Shown piece after piece: positions 25,615-34,419 of a DNA stretch of 58,766 bases. Within the stretch, counting starts at the first letter, position 1; every line of letters starts with the position of its first letter. The notes beneath the pieces are model-generated. The model saw only the letters and a list, made by a program, of their open reading frames with translations. It did no database searches and was not told where the DNA came from. Source of the stretch: Flavobacteriales bacterium (GTDB lineage Bacteria; Bacteroidota; Bacteroidia; Flavobacteriales; Schleiferiaceae); contig PAND01000025.1 of assembly GCA_002707525.1 (NCBI GenBank), forward strand, positions 1-58,766, read 5' to 3'. The translations under genes and the position numbers were made by a program.

Positions 25615-26616
25615 ATGAAAGGAGTTCACCAAATATACCTCTTCGCAGCAACCGTTGTGCTCGCTGTTTTCTTCTTTATTCAACGCGGGACCTATTCAGA
25701 AGGTTCACTGTTTGAAGTAACAAATAATGGTGAAATTACTTGGGAAGTAAACGACTTTGGTGAAGTACTTTTTGGAAGGGATAGTTTACCATGGGAAGAA
25801 ATGCAAGACAGGTATTGGCCCTTTTTAGAAAATCAACCCAATCGTTTTTTCTGGGCAAATGAACGTAAAAATCAAGTATTAATTGACCACTATACCAACG
25901 TTCAAAACTTGTGCGATCAAGAAAAGATAACAACTGAATTGGCGCAAATTAGCGCAAATGCAAAGGAGCTTTTAGGCGTACCAGTTCCTGACCAGTTATT
26001 CTTCTATATCAGTGGAATAGACCTTGAGCACCCCTGTCTTTACTTCCGTGGCGGCAAAGATTCTGTCATTGCATTTGTAGGACTAGATAATTTCTTGGGT
26101 TCCGCCTATCCCGGTTATAACGCTGTTCCAAGTTATCAGCGAACTTTGCTTACTCAAAGCCAACTAGTTGTTCGTTATGCTCAAACAGTAGTAGAAAATC
26201 AAGTAATCAAAAATTTCAAAGACCCAACATTGTTAGGAGAAATGATTTATCATGGAAAATGGCATTTAGCAGCAGAGGCTATAATCCAAGACGCACCTAT
26301 TCATCAAGTACTGGGCTTTAGCAAAGAAGAATACGACTTCTTAGAAAACAATGAAAGGCAAATTTGGGAGGTACTAGTTCGTGAGAATATACTTTTTTCC
26401 ACTGATATTATGGTTCGGCAGCGTTTATCTGAACCTGCTCCTTTTTCTAAAATGGGCACTGCTATGGATGCTGAGATTCCCGGAAGAGTGGCTCAATTTA
26501 TTGGATATAGAATGATGCGGAGTTACGCAGAAAACCATTCAGAACTGGACCTAAAACAACTTTTAACTATCCGCGATGCGCAACGAATTTTGCGTGATGC
26601 ACAATACAAACCCTAA
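25615..26616 (+). CDS. gldB: Gliding motility protein GldB-like
   Basis: A 333-residue protein matching GldB, one of the proteins needed for Flavobacterium gliding and T9SS function. Recognisable parts are the mid-region YISGIDLEHPCLYFRGGKDSVIAFVGLDNFLG, AYPGYNAVPSYQRTLL and DPTLLGEMIYHGKWHLAAEAII, and the C-terminal PGRVAQFIGYRMMRSYAEN. The N-terminus has a hydrophobic segment (IYLFAATVVLAVFFFI) but no cysteine, so it lacks the lipobox expected of GldB lipoproteins and is probably anchored by this helix. A TAATTTTG box (25602-25609) ends only six bases before the ATG. Its stop overlaps the gldC start (TAATG). Confidence 0.88.
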   Translation: MKGVHQIYLFAATVVLAVFFFIQRGTYSEGSLFEVTNNGEITWEVNDFGEVLFGRDSLPWEEMQDRYWPFLENQPNRFFWANERKNQVLIDHYTNVQNLCDQEKITTELAQISANAKELLGVPVPDQLFFYISGIDLEHPCLYFRGGKDSVIAFVGLDNFLGSAYPGYNAVPSYQRTLLTQSQLVVRYAQTVVENQVIKNFKDPTLLGEMIYHGKWHLAAEAIIQDAPIHQVLGFSKEEYDFLENNERQIWEVLVRENILFSTDIMVRQRLSEPAPFSKMGTAMDAEIPGRVAQFIGYRMMRSYAENHSELDLKQLLTIRDAQRILRDAQYKP

Positions 26617-26978
26617 TGGCAATACATAAAGAAAGTGAAATCAAGATCACCGTTGGATTGGATGAAAATAAAATTCCTGAGACCATTGTTTGGGATGCTA
26701 GTGATGGTGGTGTAAAGAATGAAGAAGCTAAGGCCTTAATGATGGGAGTATGGGACGACAAAACTTCAGAGTGCCTGCGCATAGATTTATGGACCAAAGA
26801 CATGCTTATGGACGATATGAAGCGTATGTTCCATCAAACCTTTATCTCTATGGCTGATGGTTACGAACGAGCTACAGAAAACACGGCGTTAGCAGCTGAT
26901 ATGCGAGATTTCGCGCGTTACTTTGGTGAAAAATCCGGTATCATTGAAGCCGGGAATGAGGGAAAAGCAAATCAGTAG
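26616..26978 (+). CDS. gldC: Gliding motility protein GldC
   Basis: A 120-residue cytoplasmic protein matching GldC: MAIHKESEIKITVGLDENKIPETIVWDASD, KALMMGVWD, LWTKDMLMDDMKRMFHQTF and the C-terminal DMRDFARYFGEKSGI. GldC assists gliding and T9SS secretion in Flavobacterium but its biochemical role is unknown. The ATG shares one base with the gldB stop, so the two are translationally coupled, as in other Flavobacteriia. The frame continues past its TAG stop into a probable decayed coding stretch described separately. Confidence 0.93.
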   Translation: MAIHKESEIKITVGLDENKIPETIVWDASDGGVKNEEAKALMMGVWDDKTSECLRIDLWTKDMLMDDMKRMFHQTFISMADGYERATENTALAADMRDFARYFGEKSGIIEAGNEGKANQ

Positions 26979-27215
26979 CAAGAATTCCGCGATATAGAAT
27001 CGCAACATCAATCATTTTTGCGTCAAAGGTTGTTTTGGGGTATAGGCATGTTTCTATTGACCACTTTCTTGCAACCTTCTGTTCGCTAAGAAATTGAAGA
27101 AACCGATTTTACTCGCATCTTTTAGTGATTCGTTATCTGGTTATTGCTAGACGCGGGTACATTCATCATTGCCGTTTATACACAAAATGCCAAGAGACGA
27201 TTAATACTTAGGACG
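26979..27215 (+). pseudogene. Probable decayed small membrane-protein gene after gldC
   Basis: The gap between gldC and engB reads, in the same frame as gldC, QEFRDIESQHQSFLRQRL then the hydrophobic FWGIGMFLLTTFLQPSVR, a TAA at 27087, a short charged piece EIEETDFTRIF, two stops (TAG TGA, 27123-27128), then FVIWLLLDAGTFIIAVYTQN and a basic AKRRLILRT. Two transmembrane-like segments flanked by charged residues in one frame look like a gene for a small two-helix protein broken by three stops. An ATA codon at the position before ESQHQ could be a lost start. This is inference from pattern only; chance non-coding sequence is the alternative. Confidence 0.35.
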
Positions 27216-27833
27216 TTACTGACGGTACATGTCTGGAGTGATGCTTTGGTGCACTATATCTATGTAACGAAGTACTTCTTCTCGTCCCGTTCGTCCTTCT
27301 GCTGAAGTCATGAATACGGGCGGCAATTCTTCCCATTGCATCAAAAGTTTCTTTTTGTATTGCGCAATTTGCTTCATCAGTGCAGAAGACCCCAATTTAT
27401 CAATCTTGGTAAACACTATAGAGAACGCAACGCCTTCCATGCCGCACCATTCCATAAATTCTAAATCAATTTTCTGTGGATCATGACGGCAATCCACCAA
27501 GACAAACGTGTTAATCAAATTGGGTCGGTCTTTGATGTAAGAGGTAATCATACGTTGAAAGGTTGCACGATTCTTCTTAGACGTTTTCGCATAGCCATAT
27601 CCCGGTAAATCCACTAAATACCAATCCTCATTAATTTCAAAATGATTAATAAGTTGCGTTTTTCCTGGTTTTCCTGAAATTTTCGCAAGATCCTTTCGCT
27701 GCATTAACATGTTAATGAGTGAACTTTTACCCACGTTTGATCTTCCGATAAACGCAAACTCGTTTTTAGTCGGTGCAGGGCACTCTTCCACTTCAGGAGA
27801 GGACTTTACAAAATTGGCACTTGTAATCTTCAT
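27216..27833 (-). CDS. engB: Ribosome biogenesis GTPase EngB (YsxC/YihA)
   Basis: A 205-residue small GTPase needed for assembly of the large ribosomal subunit and normal division. G1 FIGRSNVGKSSLINML (about 28-43), G3 DLPGYGYAKTS, G4 FTKIDKLG and G5 TSAEGRTG are all visible. The start ATG gives the usual N-terminus MKITSANFVKSSPEVEECP. It is divergent from mraZ. The 231-bp space between them holds two MraZ-type box arrays. Confidence 0.96.
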   Translation of the reverse strand: MKITSANFVKSSPEVEECPAPTKNEFAFIGRSNVGKSSLINMLMQRKDLAKISGKPGKTQLINHFEINEDWYLVDLPGYGYAKTSKKNRATFQRMITSYIKDRPNLINTFVLVDCRHDPQKIDLEFMEWCGMEGVAFSIVFTKIDKLGSSALMKQIAQYKKKLLMQWEELPPVFMTSAEGRTGREEVLRYIDIVHQSITPDMYRQ

Positions 27834-27925
27834 CTTTCTCAGTATTCGCGCAAAGTTAGGTCATTTATTGGGTCGCGAGTGTTTAAGGTTATTAACGATG
27901 TTATACACAGAAATAATTCCTTTTT

Positions 27926-27940
27926 CCCACTTCTTCCCAC
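27926..27940 (-). promoter_or_regulatory. Inverted MraZ-type box pair upstream of mraZ
   Basis: CCCAC at 27926-27930 and 27936-27940 is the reverse complement of GTGGG repeated at a 10-bp period (GTGGG, 5-nt spacer, GTGGG). This is the same spacing as the MraZ operator repeats described in E. coli. The pair lies 85 bp upstream of the plus-oriented array and nearer to engB. Functional role inferred. Confidence 0.45.
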
Positions 27941-28000
27941 CCTATCAAATAAGGGCTAACAATGTTTTATAACAAATCAAAGGCTAAAGTTATTCACAAT

Positions 28001-28025
28001 GTGTACGTTTGTGGGAAATCGTGGG
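28001..28025 (+). promoter_or_regulatory. MraZ operator: three box repeats over the mraZ promoter
   Basis: GTGTA (28001), GTGGG (28011) and GTGGG (28021) occur at exact 10-bp spacing, the layout bound by the MraZ repressor just upstream of its own gene. The array lies within the promoter spacer, so binding would block transcription of the whole dcw operon. Confidence 0.65.
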
Positions 28026-28043
28026 ATGATAATTCTACATTTG
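28008..28043 (+). promoter_or_regulatory. Candidate promoter of the dcw cluster
   Basis: TTTG (28008-28011) and TACATTTG (28036-28043) resemble the -33/-7 elements, although the 24-bp spacing is longer than usual. The -7 match is exact. The start of transcription would be about 15 bp before the mraZ ATG at 28065. Confidence 0.5.
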
Positions 28044-28064
28044 TAAGGAGAGCAAACTTTAAAC

Positions 28065-28538
28065 ATGTTAAACCTCATAGGAGTATATGAATGCAAGATG
28101 GATGCGAAAGGTCGCATCAGTCTACCAGCGGCCCTAAAAAAGCAGCTGGCGCCCGGTATGGACGACGCATTCGTACTCAAAAGAAGTGTATTTAGCCGTT
28201 GTTTGGAGTTATATCCAATGCAAGAGTGGAATGAAGTCATGGGTAAGGTGAACACCTTGAACCGTTTTGTAAAAAAGAACAACGATTTTATTCGATTATT
28301 CACTGCAGGTGTAAAACTTATTGAGCTAGACGGCGCTACCCGAATAGGGATTAGTCCGGACCTTAAATCTTTTGCAAACCTCAGCCGTGAAGTGGTGCTT
28401 AGTGCGCACAACGGTATTGTAGAGGTTTGGGACAAACTAGCTTATGAAGATGCCGTTAACGTAGATGGAGATGACTTTGGATTGCTCGCTGAAGAAGTAA
28501 TGGGCGGAAAAAATCCAAGTCAGAATGAGCTATCATGA
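28065..28538 (+). CDS. mraZ: Transcriptional regulator / division protein MraZ
   Basis: A 157-residue MraZ, an AbrB-fold DNA-binding protein that controls the dcw operon. Two MraZ repeats are visible: LIGVYECKMDAKGRISLPAALKKQL near the N-terminus and TAGVKLIELDGATRIGISPDLKSFANL in the middle, each with the DxxGRI/DgatRI core. It is the first gene of the dcw cluster and overlaps rsmH by 14 bp. Box repeats of the type it binds lie over its own promoter, so autoregulation is likely. Confidence 0.95.
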   Translation: MLNLIGVYECKMDAKGRISLPAALKKQLAPGMDDAFVLKRSVFSRCLELYPMQEWNEVMGKVNTLNRFVKKNNDFIRLFTAGVKLIELDGATRIGISPDLKSFANLSREVVLSAHNGIVEVWDKLAYEDAVNVDGDDFGLLAEEVMGGKNPSQNELS

Positions 28539-29445
28539 TCCAGTTCTCTTAGAAGAATGCCTAGAGGGACTTCATGTCAATCCATCTGGATTGTATGTTG
28601 ACGTGACCTTTGGCGGCGGTGGTCATAGCAAGGCCATTTTAGAACAGCTAACTACAGGTAAGCTCTATGCCTTTGATCAGGACCCTGACGCTAAAGCCAA
28701 TCTTCCAGAACACCCAAACCTCGTTTTTATAGCCGCCAACTTCAGGTACATCAAAAATCACCTGCGATTACACGGCGTACAAAATATTGACGGCATTCTC
28801 GCAGACTTAGGCGTCTCTTCACACCAATTTGATGAAGGTGGAAGAGGGTTTTCCATTCGATTTGACGGCCCGTTGGACATGCGCATGAACCCTAGTGTAG
28901 GTATGAGTGCTGCGGAAGTTTTACAAACCTATCAAGAGCAAGCACTCTATGATCTATTTAGAAAGCATACGGACATCAAAGGATTAAGACCCCTGATTAA
29001 TGCCTTGCTTATGGCGCGCGCTAATAATCCATTAACTACTACTGCTGCCTTGCGTGAATTGTGCGAACCGCTAGCGCCACGAGGACAATGGCACAAATAT
29101 GTAGCCCAAGTATTCCAGGGACTCCGGATGGAAGTCAATAGTGAACTTGAGGCATTAGAGGATATGCTATATGGTGCCATTGATGTTTTAAAACCTAGCG
29201 GAAGGTTAGTGGTCATGAGCTATCACAGCTTAGAGGACCGCATGGTCAAAAACTTTATAAAAGAAGGAAAAGCATTGGGACAAACAGATAGCGATTTCTT
29301 CGGAGTAAAGCATCTACCGTTAAAGGCAATAACAAGGAAGCCCATTGTTTCAAGTGCGCAAGAAAATGCCAAGAATCCACGAGCAACAAGCGCCAAGCTC
29401 AGGATAGCTGAACGAACTCATACAGAATGGAGGAGAGATGAGTAA
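28525..29445 (+). CDS. rsmH: 16S rRNA (cytosine(1402)-N(4))-methyltransferase
   Basis: A 306-residue RsmH (MraW) that methylates C1402 of 16S rRNA in the decoding centre using SAM. MSYHDPVLLEECLEGL, the SAM-binding YVDVTFGGGGHSKAIL, GILADLGVSSHQFD, RGFSIRFDGPLDMRM and VMSYHSLEDRMVKNFI are all present. The start overlaps mraZ by 14 bp and the end overlaps the FtsL-like gene by 8 bp. It has the normal family length. Confidence 0.97.
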   Translation: MSYHDPVLLEECLEGLHVNPSGLYVDVTFGGGGHSKAILEQLTTGKLYAFDQDPDAKANLPEHPNLVFIAANFRYIKNHLRLHGVQNIDGILADLGVSSHQFDEGGRGFSIRFDGPLDMRMNPSVGMSAAEVLQTYQEQALYDLFRKHTDIKGLRPLINALLMARANNPLTTTAALRELCEPLAPRGQWHKYVAQVFQGLRMEVNSELEALEDMLYGAIDVLKPSGRLVVMSYHSLEDRMVKNFIKEGKALGQTDSDFFGVKHLPLKAITRKPIVSSAQENAKNPRATSAKLRIAERTHTEWRRDE

Positions 29446-29758
29446 AATTAAGGTCTTCTTTAGCACCCTTGGCAACCGTCTAAAAATTACGGACGAGGCC
29501 ATCATCAAATCCCTTCCCTTTGCAGGTTGGCTGAGTTTTTTGGCACTAATCAGCATTTATTTGAGCCACAGTGCAGATAAAAAAGTTCACAAAATAGATA
29601 ACCTGAGCAGAAAGCGTCAAACACTTGAGGCAGAACATACTGAAACTAAAGAACGACTGACCAAGCTTTCCCTTGAGAGCCGGGTAATCACGAAAGCCGA
29701 AAATCTCGGTTTGATGCAACCTGAAATTAGACCAGAGAAAATTGTAATAACGGAGTGA
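29438..29758 (+). CDS. ftsL: FtsL-like division protein
   Basis: A 106-residue bitopic protein. A short cytoplasmic N-terminus is followed by a transmembrane helix at about residues 30-46 (GWLSFLALISIYLSH) and a predicted coiled coil (VHKIDNLSRKRQTLEAEHTETKERL). The ending VITKAENLGLMQP resembles the FtsL signature region. Sequence conservation of FtsL is weak, so the call rests on size, topology and position between rsmH and ftsI, as in other Bacteroidota. It would act in the FtsQLB/FtsWI part of the divisome. Confidence 0.85.
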   Translation: MSKIKVFFSTLGNRLKITDEAIIKSLPFAGWLSFLALISIYLSHSADKKVHKIDNLSRKRQTLEAEHTETKERLTKLSLESRVITKAENLGLMQPEIRPEKIVITE

Positions 29759-31737
29759 GTACAGATATTAAGGACATAAAGAATCGTGTTGCCTGGGCCA
29801 GTGGAGTCATTTACCTCGTGCTCGCCATTGTACTGATTCGCTTGTACTATGTTAGCCTTGTGCAAGGTCCTGAACTAAGGGCCAAGAGCCAAGAGCGTGT
29901 CATTGAACGCCACGTAATTGAGGCAAAACGCGGTGATATCTACTCTGCGGACGGCAAAACCTTGGCAACCACTAAGCCTGTATATAAAATACATTTTGAC
30001 GCCGTTACGGTAGATACAGAGGTTTTTACAGCAGAAGTAGATGCTCTTGCAGCACAATTGGCAATCGTCAACCCAAAATACAGCGCGAACGGTTGGTCTG
30101 CGTATCTAAAAGAACAACGAGCAAAAAGACGTCGTTACATTCCTCTTGCGAAAAATCTCAACTTCAGTGAATTACAACGTATTCGTCAATACCCAATTCT
30201 AAAAAGAGGGGCACATCAAGGAGGTCTAATTGTGGAAGAAGATTTACAGCGCATCCAAATGGCCACAAACATTAAGATGCGCACGATTGGATATGACCTA
30301 GAAGGCGCAAGCGCCGGTTTGGAGGGATACTATAGTGAATACCTAAGAGGAAAACCTGGTAATCGATTGAAACAAAAAATTGCCGGTGGAGATTGGAAAC
30401 CGATTGACGATCCACAAGCTGCAGAACCAGTGGATGGTTGTGATCTATACACCACAATAGATACACGCATACAAGACGTTGCACAACAAAGCTTGCTTAA
30501 GCAACTGCAGAAGTATAAGGCAGAGCACGGTTGTGCTGTAGTCATGGAAGTAAATACGGGCAAAATTGTGGCCATGGCCAACCTTGGCCGTAATGAAGAC
30601 AGCACCTATTCGGAGCTCAGGAATTACGCCGTTTGGGAACAGACAGAACCAGGCTCAACCATGAAGCTACTCTCTACCATGGCGCTTTTGGAAACTGGCA
30701 AAGCAGATACCAATACTATCGTAGATACAGAAAATGGGGTAATCAAAGTTTTTGATCGAAAAGTAAAAGACTCAAAAGACGGTGGCTATGGGGAGATAAG
30801 CTTAAGAAAGGCTTTTGAGAAGAGTTCCAATACAGCAATCGTGAAGCTTGTTTATTCCAACTTCAAAGACAATCCTGATGAATTTATAGACTTTTTATAT
30901 GCTCGCAAATTCAATGAAAAAACGGGCGTTGGTATCAAAGGAGAATCAACTCCAAAAATCCCAAAGCCGGGTGATAAGGATTGGTCTGGAGTTACTCTTC
31001 CATGGATAGCATACGGCTATTCCATTGCATTCACACCGTTGCAGCTTTTAACCATGTACAATGCCGTAGCAAATAACGGTATTATGGTTCAACCACAAGT
31101 GGTTAACCGCATTATGAATCATGGACGCCAAGTAGAGCGTTTTGAGACTAAAGTACTGCACCCAGCTGTATGCTCTCAAGAGACCATAGACAAACTAAAA
31201 GTATTATTAGAAGGTGTGGTAGTGCGCGGTACTGCAACAAACCTGAAGGACAGTAAAATGAAATTAGCCGGCAAAACCGGAACCTGTCAATTGAATTATT
31301 GGATTAAAGGCACGAGCGATTACCAAAGCTCATTTGCCGGTTATTTTCCCGCAGACCATCCAAAATATTCTTGTGTTGTGGTGATCAATAAGCCTGTTAA
31401 ACAAATAGGGTATTATGGAAACACAGTGGCAGGACCTGTTTTCCAAGCCATTGCAGATGAAGTGTACAGCCAAATGCCTCAAGAAGCTGAAATAGTGGGA
31501 GGCAAACTAATAGCAATCAATAATACAGCCCTTTCACCTATTCCAAGAATTGACGAAGCCTTTCAGAAGAACTTTATTCCTAGTCTCAAAGGTCTCAACG
31601 CGCGGGAAGTGCTGCGTGCTGTTGGACCGCATAATATCAAGGTTAATATGCAAGGAACTGGTCATGTAAGTAGCCAAAGCCCTGCTGTTGGAACACCATT
31701 GAATACCATAACCGAAATCAATCTAACCTTGCGATGA
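29755..31737 (+). CDS. ftsI: Division transpeptidase FtsI (PBP3) with PASTA domain
   Basis: A 660-residue class B penicillin-binding protein that cross-links septal peptidoglycan. An N-terminal membrane helix (VIYLVLAIVLIRLYYVS) is followed by the pedestal domain with RGDIYSADGKTLATT. The transpeptidase has the SxxK motif EPGSTMKLLS, the SxN motif KSSNTAIVKL and the KTG motif LAGKTGTCQLN. A C-terminal PASTA-type module (LKGLNAREVLRAVGPHN... INLTL) ends the protein. The start is a GTG overlapping the ftsL stop (GTGA). Confidence 0.96.
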   Translation: MSTDIKDIKNRVAWASGVIYLVLAIVLIRLYYVSLVQGPELRAKSQERVIERHVIEAKRGDIYSADGKTLATTKPVYKIHFDAVTVDTEVFTAEVDALAAQLAIVNPKYSANGWSAYLKEQRAKRRRYIPLAKNLNFSELQRIRQYPILKRGAHQGGLIVEEDLQRIQMATNIKMRTIGYDLEGASAGLEGYYSEYLRGKPGNRLKQKIAGGDWKPIDDPQAAEPVDGCDLYTTIDTRIQDVAQQSLLKQLQKYKAEHGCAVVMEVNTGKIVAMANLGRNEDSTYSELRNYAVWEQTEPGSTMKLLSTMALLETGKADTNTIVDTENGVIKVFDRKVKDSKDGGYGEISLRKAFEKSSNTAIVKLVYSNFKDNPDEFIDFLYARKFNEKTGVGIKGESTPKIPKPGDKDWSGVTLPWIAYGYSIAFTPLQLLTMYNAVANNGIMVQPQVVNRIMNHGRQVERFETKVLHPAVCSQETIDKLKVLLEGVVVRGTATNLKDSKMKLAGKTGTCQLNYWIKGTSDYQSSFAGYFPADHPKYSCVVVINKPVKQIGYYGNTVAGPVFQAIADEVYSQMPQEAEIVGGKLIAINNTALSPIPRIDEAFQKNFIPSLKGLNAREVLRAVGPHNIKVNMQGTGHVSSQSPAVGTPLNTITEINLTLR

Positions 31738-33188
31738 AATTATTAAAGGACCTCATCTACGGTATCCGTCTCAAGGAAGTTATAGGCAGCACGCAGATTG
31801 CCATTGAGCACATTTGCTACGACAGTAGAAAGTCGGCCAAAAACGCACTTTTTATTGCCGTACCCGGAACCCAAGTGGACGGCCATCTCTACATAGACAA
31901 AGCTATTGAACTTGGTGCTATTGCAGTGATCTGTGAGCGGTTACCGAATCGAATTCAAGAAGGCATACATTATATACAAACTTCAGACAGTGCTTTCGCA
32001 CTTAGTGCGGTTGCGAGTAATTGGTACAGCAACCCATCTAAAAAAATGAAGGTCATTGGTGTTACAGGCACCAATGGAAAAACCACCATTACTACCCTAT
32101 TATTCAATCTATTTTCCCAGATTGAAGGCGAGCTGTGCGGATTATTAAGCACTATTGACGTAAAAATTGGTCGCAGCAGCCTTCCTGCCTCACATACTAC
32201 TCCAGACGCCATAGCCATTCAAGAACATATGCACAACATGCTCCTCGCTGGAGTAAAGTATTGCTTTATGGAAGTGAGTTCCCACGCTCTTGTGCAACAG
32301 AGGGCTGCACATGTAGATTTTGACGTTGCTGTCTTTACCAATATTACACGAGACCATTTGGACTACCACGGCGATATGAACGGCTATATTAAAGCCAAAA
32401 AAATGCTCTTTGACGGGTTAAAAAAAGAAGCGGTAGCCATTTTTAATGAGGACGTGAAACATGGTCAAACCATGGTTCAAGATTGTAAGGCAATCAAGCG
32501 GGGCTATGCACTTAAGTTCCCATGCGATTACAAGGTGAAAATCCTAGAAAGACAATTCGACGGCATGCTCTTGACCATTAATGAGCAAGAATGTTGGACC
32601 AGAATTATGGGTGATTTTAATGCCTATAATCTTTGTGCGGCGTATGCCACGGCTATAGAATTAGGTAAAGATGCACTACAGGTACTCACCACACTCAGTT
32701 TACTTACTCCCGTTGAAGGTAGATTCCAAACCATCACAGGAAAGGGAATTGTTGCCATAGTGGACTACGCACATACTCCGGACGCCCTACAAAATGTGCT
32801 TGCCACCATCAAAACTATCAACGAAGGCAACGGCAAAATCATCACAGTAGTGGGTTGTGGAGGAAACAGGGACAAGGGGAAGCGCCCGCAAATGGCCTCC
32901 ATTGCAGCCAAGCATAGCGATACCACCATCCTCACCTCTGATAACCCGCGTGATGAGGATCCAAATACAATTATTGCTGAAATGGCAGAGGGCCTTAGTC
33001 CCAGTCTGAAGAGTAAAACACTCGAAATCACGGACCGTAGGCAGGCTATAAAATCTGCTATAATGCTTGCTACAGAAGGTGACATTGTACTTGTAGCGGG
33101 GAAGGGACATGAAAAATATCAAGAAATCCAGGGTACTCGATTAGACTTTGACGATGTACACGAAGTAACCCACTTATTGAACAGCTAA
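31734..33188 (+). CDS. murE: UDP-MurNAc-L-Ala-D-Glu:meso-diaminopimelate ligase
   Basis: A 484-residue MurE that adds the third amino acid of the peptidoglycan stem. The ATP loop [42 protein letters not shown] and [15 protein letters not shown] are visible. The motif [10 protein letters not shown] marks meso-diaminopimelate as substrate rather than lysine, because DNPR is the DAP-selecting signature. The ATG overlaps the ftsI stop by 4 bp (ATGA). Confidence 0.97.
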   Translation: MKLLKDLIYGIRLKEVIGSTQIAIEHICYDSRKSAKNALFIAVPGTQVDGHLYIDKAIELGAIAVICERLPNRIQEGIHYIQTSDSAFALSAVASNWYSNPSKKMKVIGVTGTNGKTTITTLLFNLFSQIEGELCGLLSTIDVKIGRSSLPASHTTPDAIAIQEHMHNMLLAGVKYCFMEVSSHALVQQRAAHVDFDVAVFTNITRDHLDYHGDMNGYIKAKKMLFDGLKKEAVAIFNEDVKHGQTMVQDCKAIKRGYALKFPCDYKVKILERQFDGMLLTINEQECWTRIMGDFNAYNLCAAYATAIELGKDALQVLTTLSLLTPVEGRFQTITGKGIVAIVDYAHTPDALQNVLATIKTINEGNGKIITVVGCGGNRDKGKRPQMASIAAKHSDTTILTSDNPRDEDPNTIIAEMAEGLSPSLKSKTLEITDRRQAIKSAIMLATEGDIVLVAGKGHEKYQEIQGTRLDFDDVHEVTHLLNS

Positions 33189-33189
33189 T

Positions 33190-34416
33190 ATGCTTTATTA
33201 CCTATTTGACTTTTTAAACCAAACGTACGATTTGCCCGGTGCAGGTGTTTTTCAATACATCACCTTCCGTGCAGCGATGGCTGTGATAACTTCTCTTTTG
33301 ATCAGTATGGTCTTTGGAAAAAGGTTAATAGACCGTCTTCAACGATTACAGGTTGGAGAAACGGTTCGTGACTTGGGACTAGAAGGACAACAAGAAAAGT
33401 CAGGAACACCTACTATGGGTGGGATCATTATTCTGATGGCTATCGTTTTTCCAACATTGCTTTGGGCAAAACTGGATAACATCTATATCATTCTCATGCT
33501 GATAACTACGCTTTGGATGGGGAGCATAGGATTTTTGGACGACTATATCAAAGTATTCAAAAAGGATAAAAAAGGCCTTAGAGGTATTTTTAAGGTTATT
33601 GGTCAAGTGGGGCTTGGCGTCATTGTTGGCGCAACGCTATACTTCCATCCTGAAGTAACTATAAAAGAACATTTACCAGTCGTTCAAACTGGACAATACG
33701 AGTCAACCAACAGCCCATCCTATGGCGATGCAGTTAAAAGCACAAAGACGACTATTCCTTTCTTCAAAAACAACGAATTTGATTACGCCTACTTCACGAA
33801 TTGGATGGGAGACGCAGGCAAGCCAATAACTGCAATTGTCTATATTCTTGCCGTCATTTTTATTATTACTGCCGTATCAAATGGCGCTAATCTCACAGAT
33901 GGTTTAGACGGTTTAGCAACAGGTACTTCTGCAATAGCTGCTACTGCATTGCTTGTGTTAGCTTATGTGAGTGGCTCCATCATTTTTGCGAGTTATCTCA
34001 ATATCATGTATATCCCTAATACGGGAGAACTTGTAATATTCACCGCTGCGTTCATTGGTGCCGCAATTGGATTTTTATGGTACAATAGCTTTCCTGCACA
34101 GGTATTCATGGGAGATACCGGCTCATTAGCTATTGGTGCCATTATCGCTGTATTGGCGCTTGCCGTTCGTAAAGAGTTTTTACTTCCCATAATTGCTGGA
34201 GTCTTCCTTGTAGAGAACCTTAGTGTAATCATCCAAGTGAGCTACTTCAAATACACTAGGAAAAAGTATGGCGAGGGCAGACGCGTTTTCTTGATGAGTC
34301 CACTTCATCATCACTACCAGAAAAAAAACTATCCCGAAACTAAAATCGTCACCCGATTCTGGATTGTAGGAATCATGCTTGCTGTTGCAGCTATTGCCAC
34401 CTTGAAATTGAGATAA
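33190..34416 (+). CDS. mraY: Phospho-N-acetylmuramoyl-pentapeptide-transferase
   Basis: A 408-residue polytopic membrane enzyme that links UDP-MurNAc-pentapeptide to undecaprenyl phosphate, forming lipid I. Signature motifs are [26 protein letters not shown] with the catalytic Asp pair, [27 protein letters not shown] and [12 protein letters not shown] loop insert of about 60 residues after the third motif ([14 protein letters not shown]... to FTNWMGDAG) is longer than in E. coli and is common in this phylum. It is separated from murE by one base and from murD by three. Confidence 0.97.
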   Translation: MLYYLFDFLNQTYDLPGAGVFQYITFRAAMAVITSLLISMVFGKRLIDRLQRLQVGETVRDLGLEGQQEKSGTPTMGGIIILMAIVFPTLLWAKLDNIYIILMLITTLWMGSIGFLDDYIKVFKKDKKGLRGIFKVIGQVGLGVIVGATLYFHPEVTIKEHLPVVQTGQYESTNSPSYGDAVKSTKTTIPFFKNNEFDYAYFTNWMGDAGKPITAIVYILAVIFIITAVSNGANLTDGLDGLATGTSAIAATALLVLAYVSGSIIFASYLNIMYIPNTGELVIFTAAFIGAAIGFLWYNSFPAQVFMGDTGSLAIGAIIAVLALAVRKEFLLPIIAGVFLVENLSVIIQVSYFKYTRKKYGEGRRVFLMSPLHHHYQKKNYPETKIVTRFWIVGIMLAVAAIATLKLR

Positions 34417-34419
34417 TTC

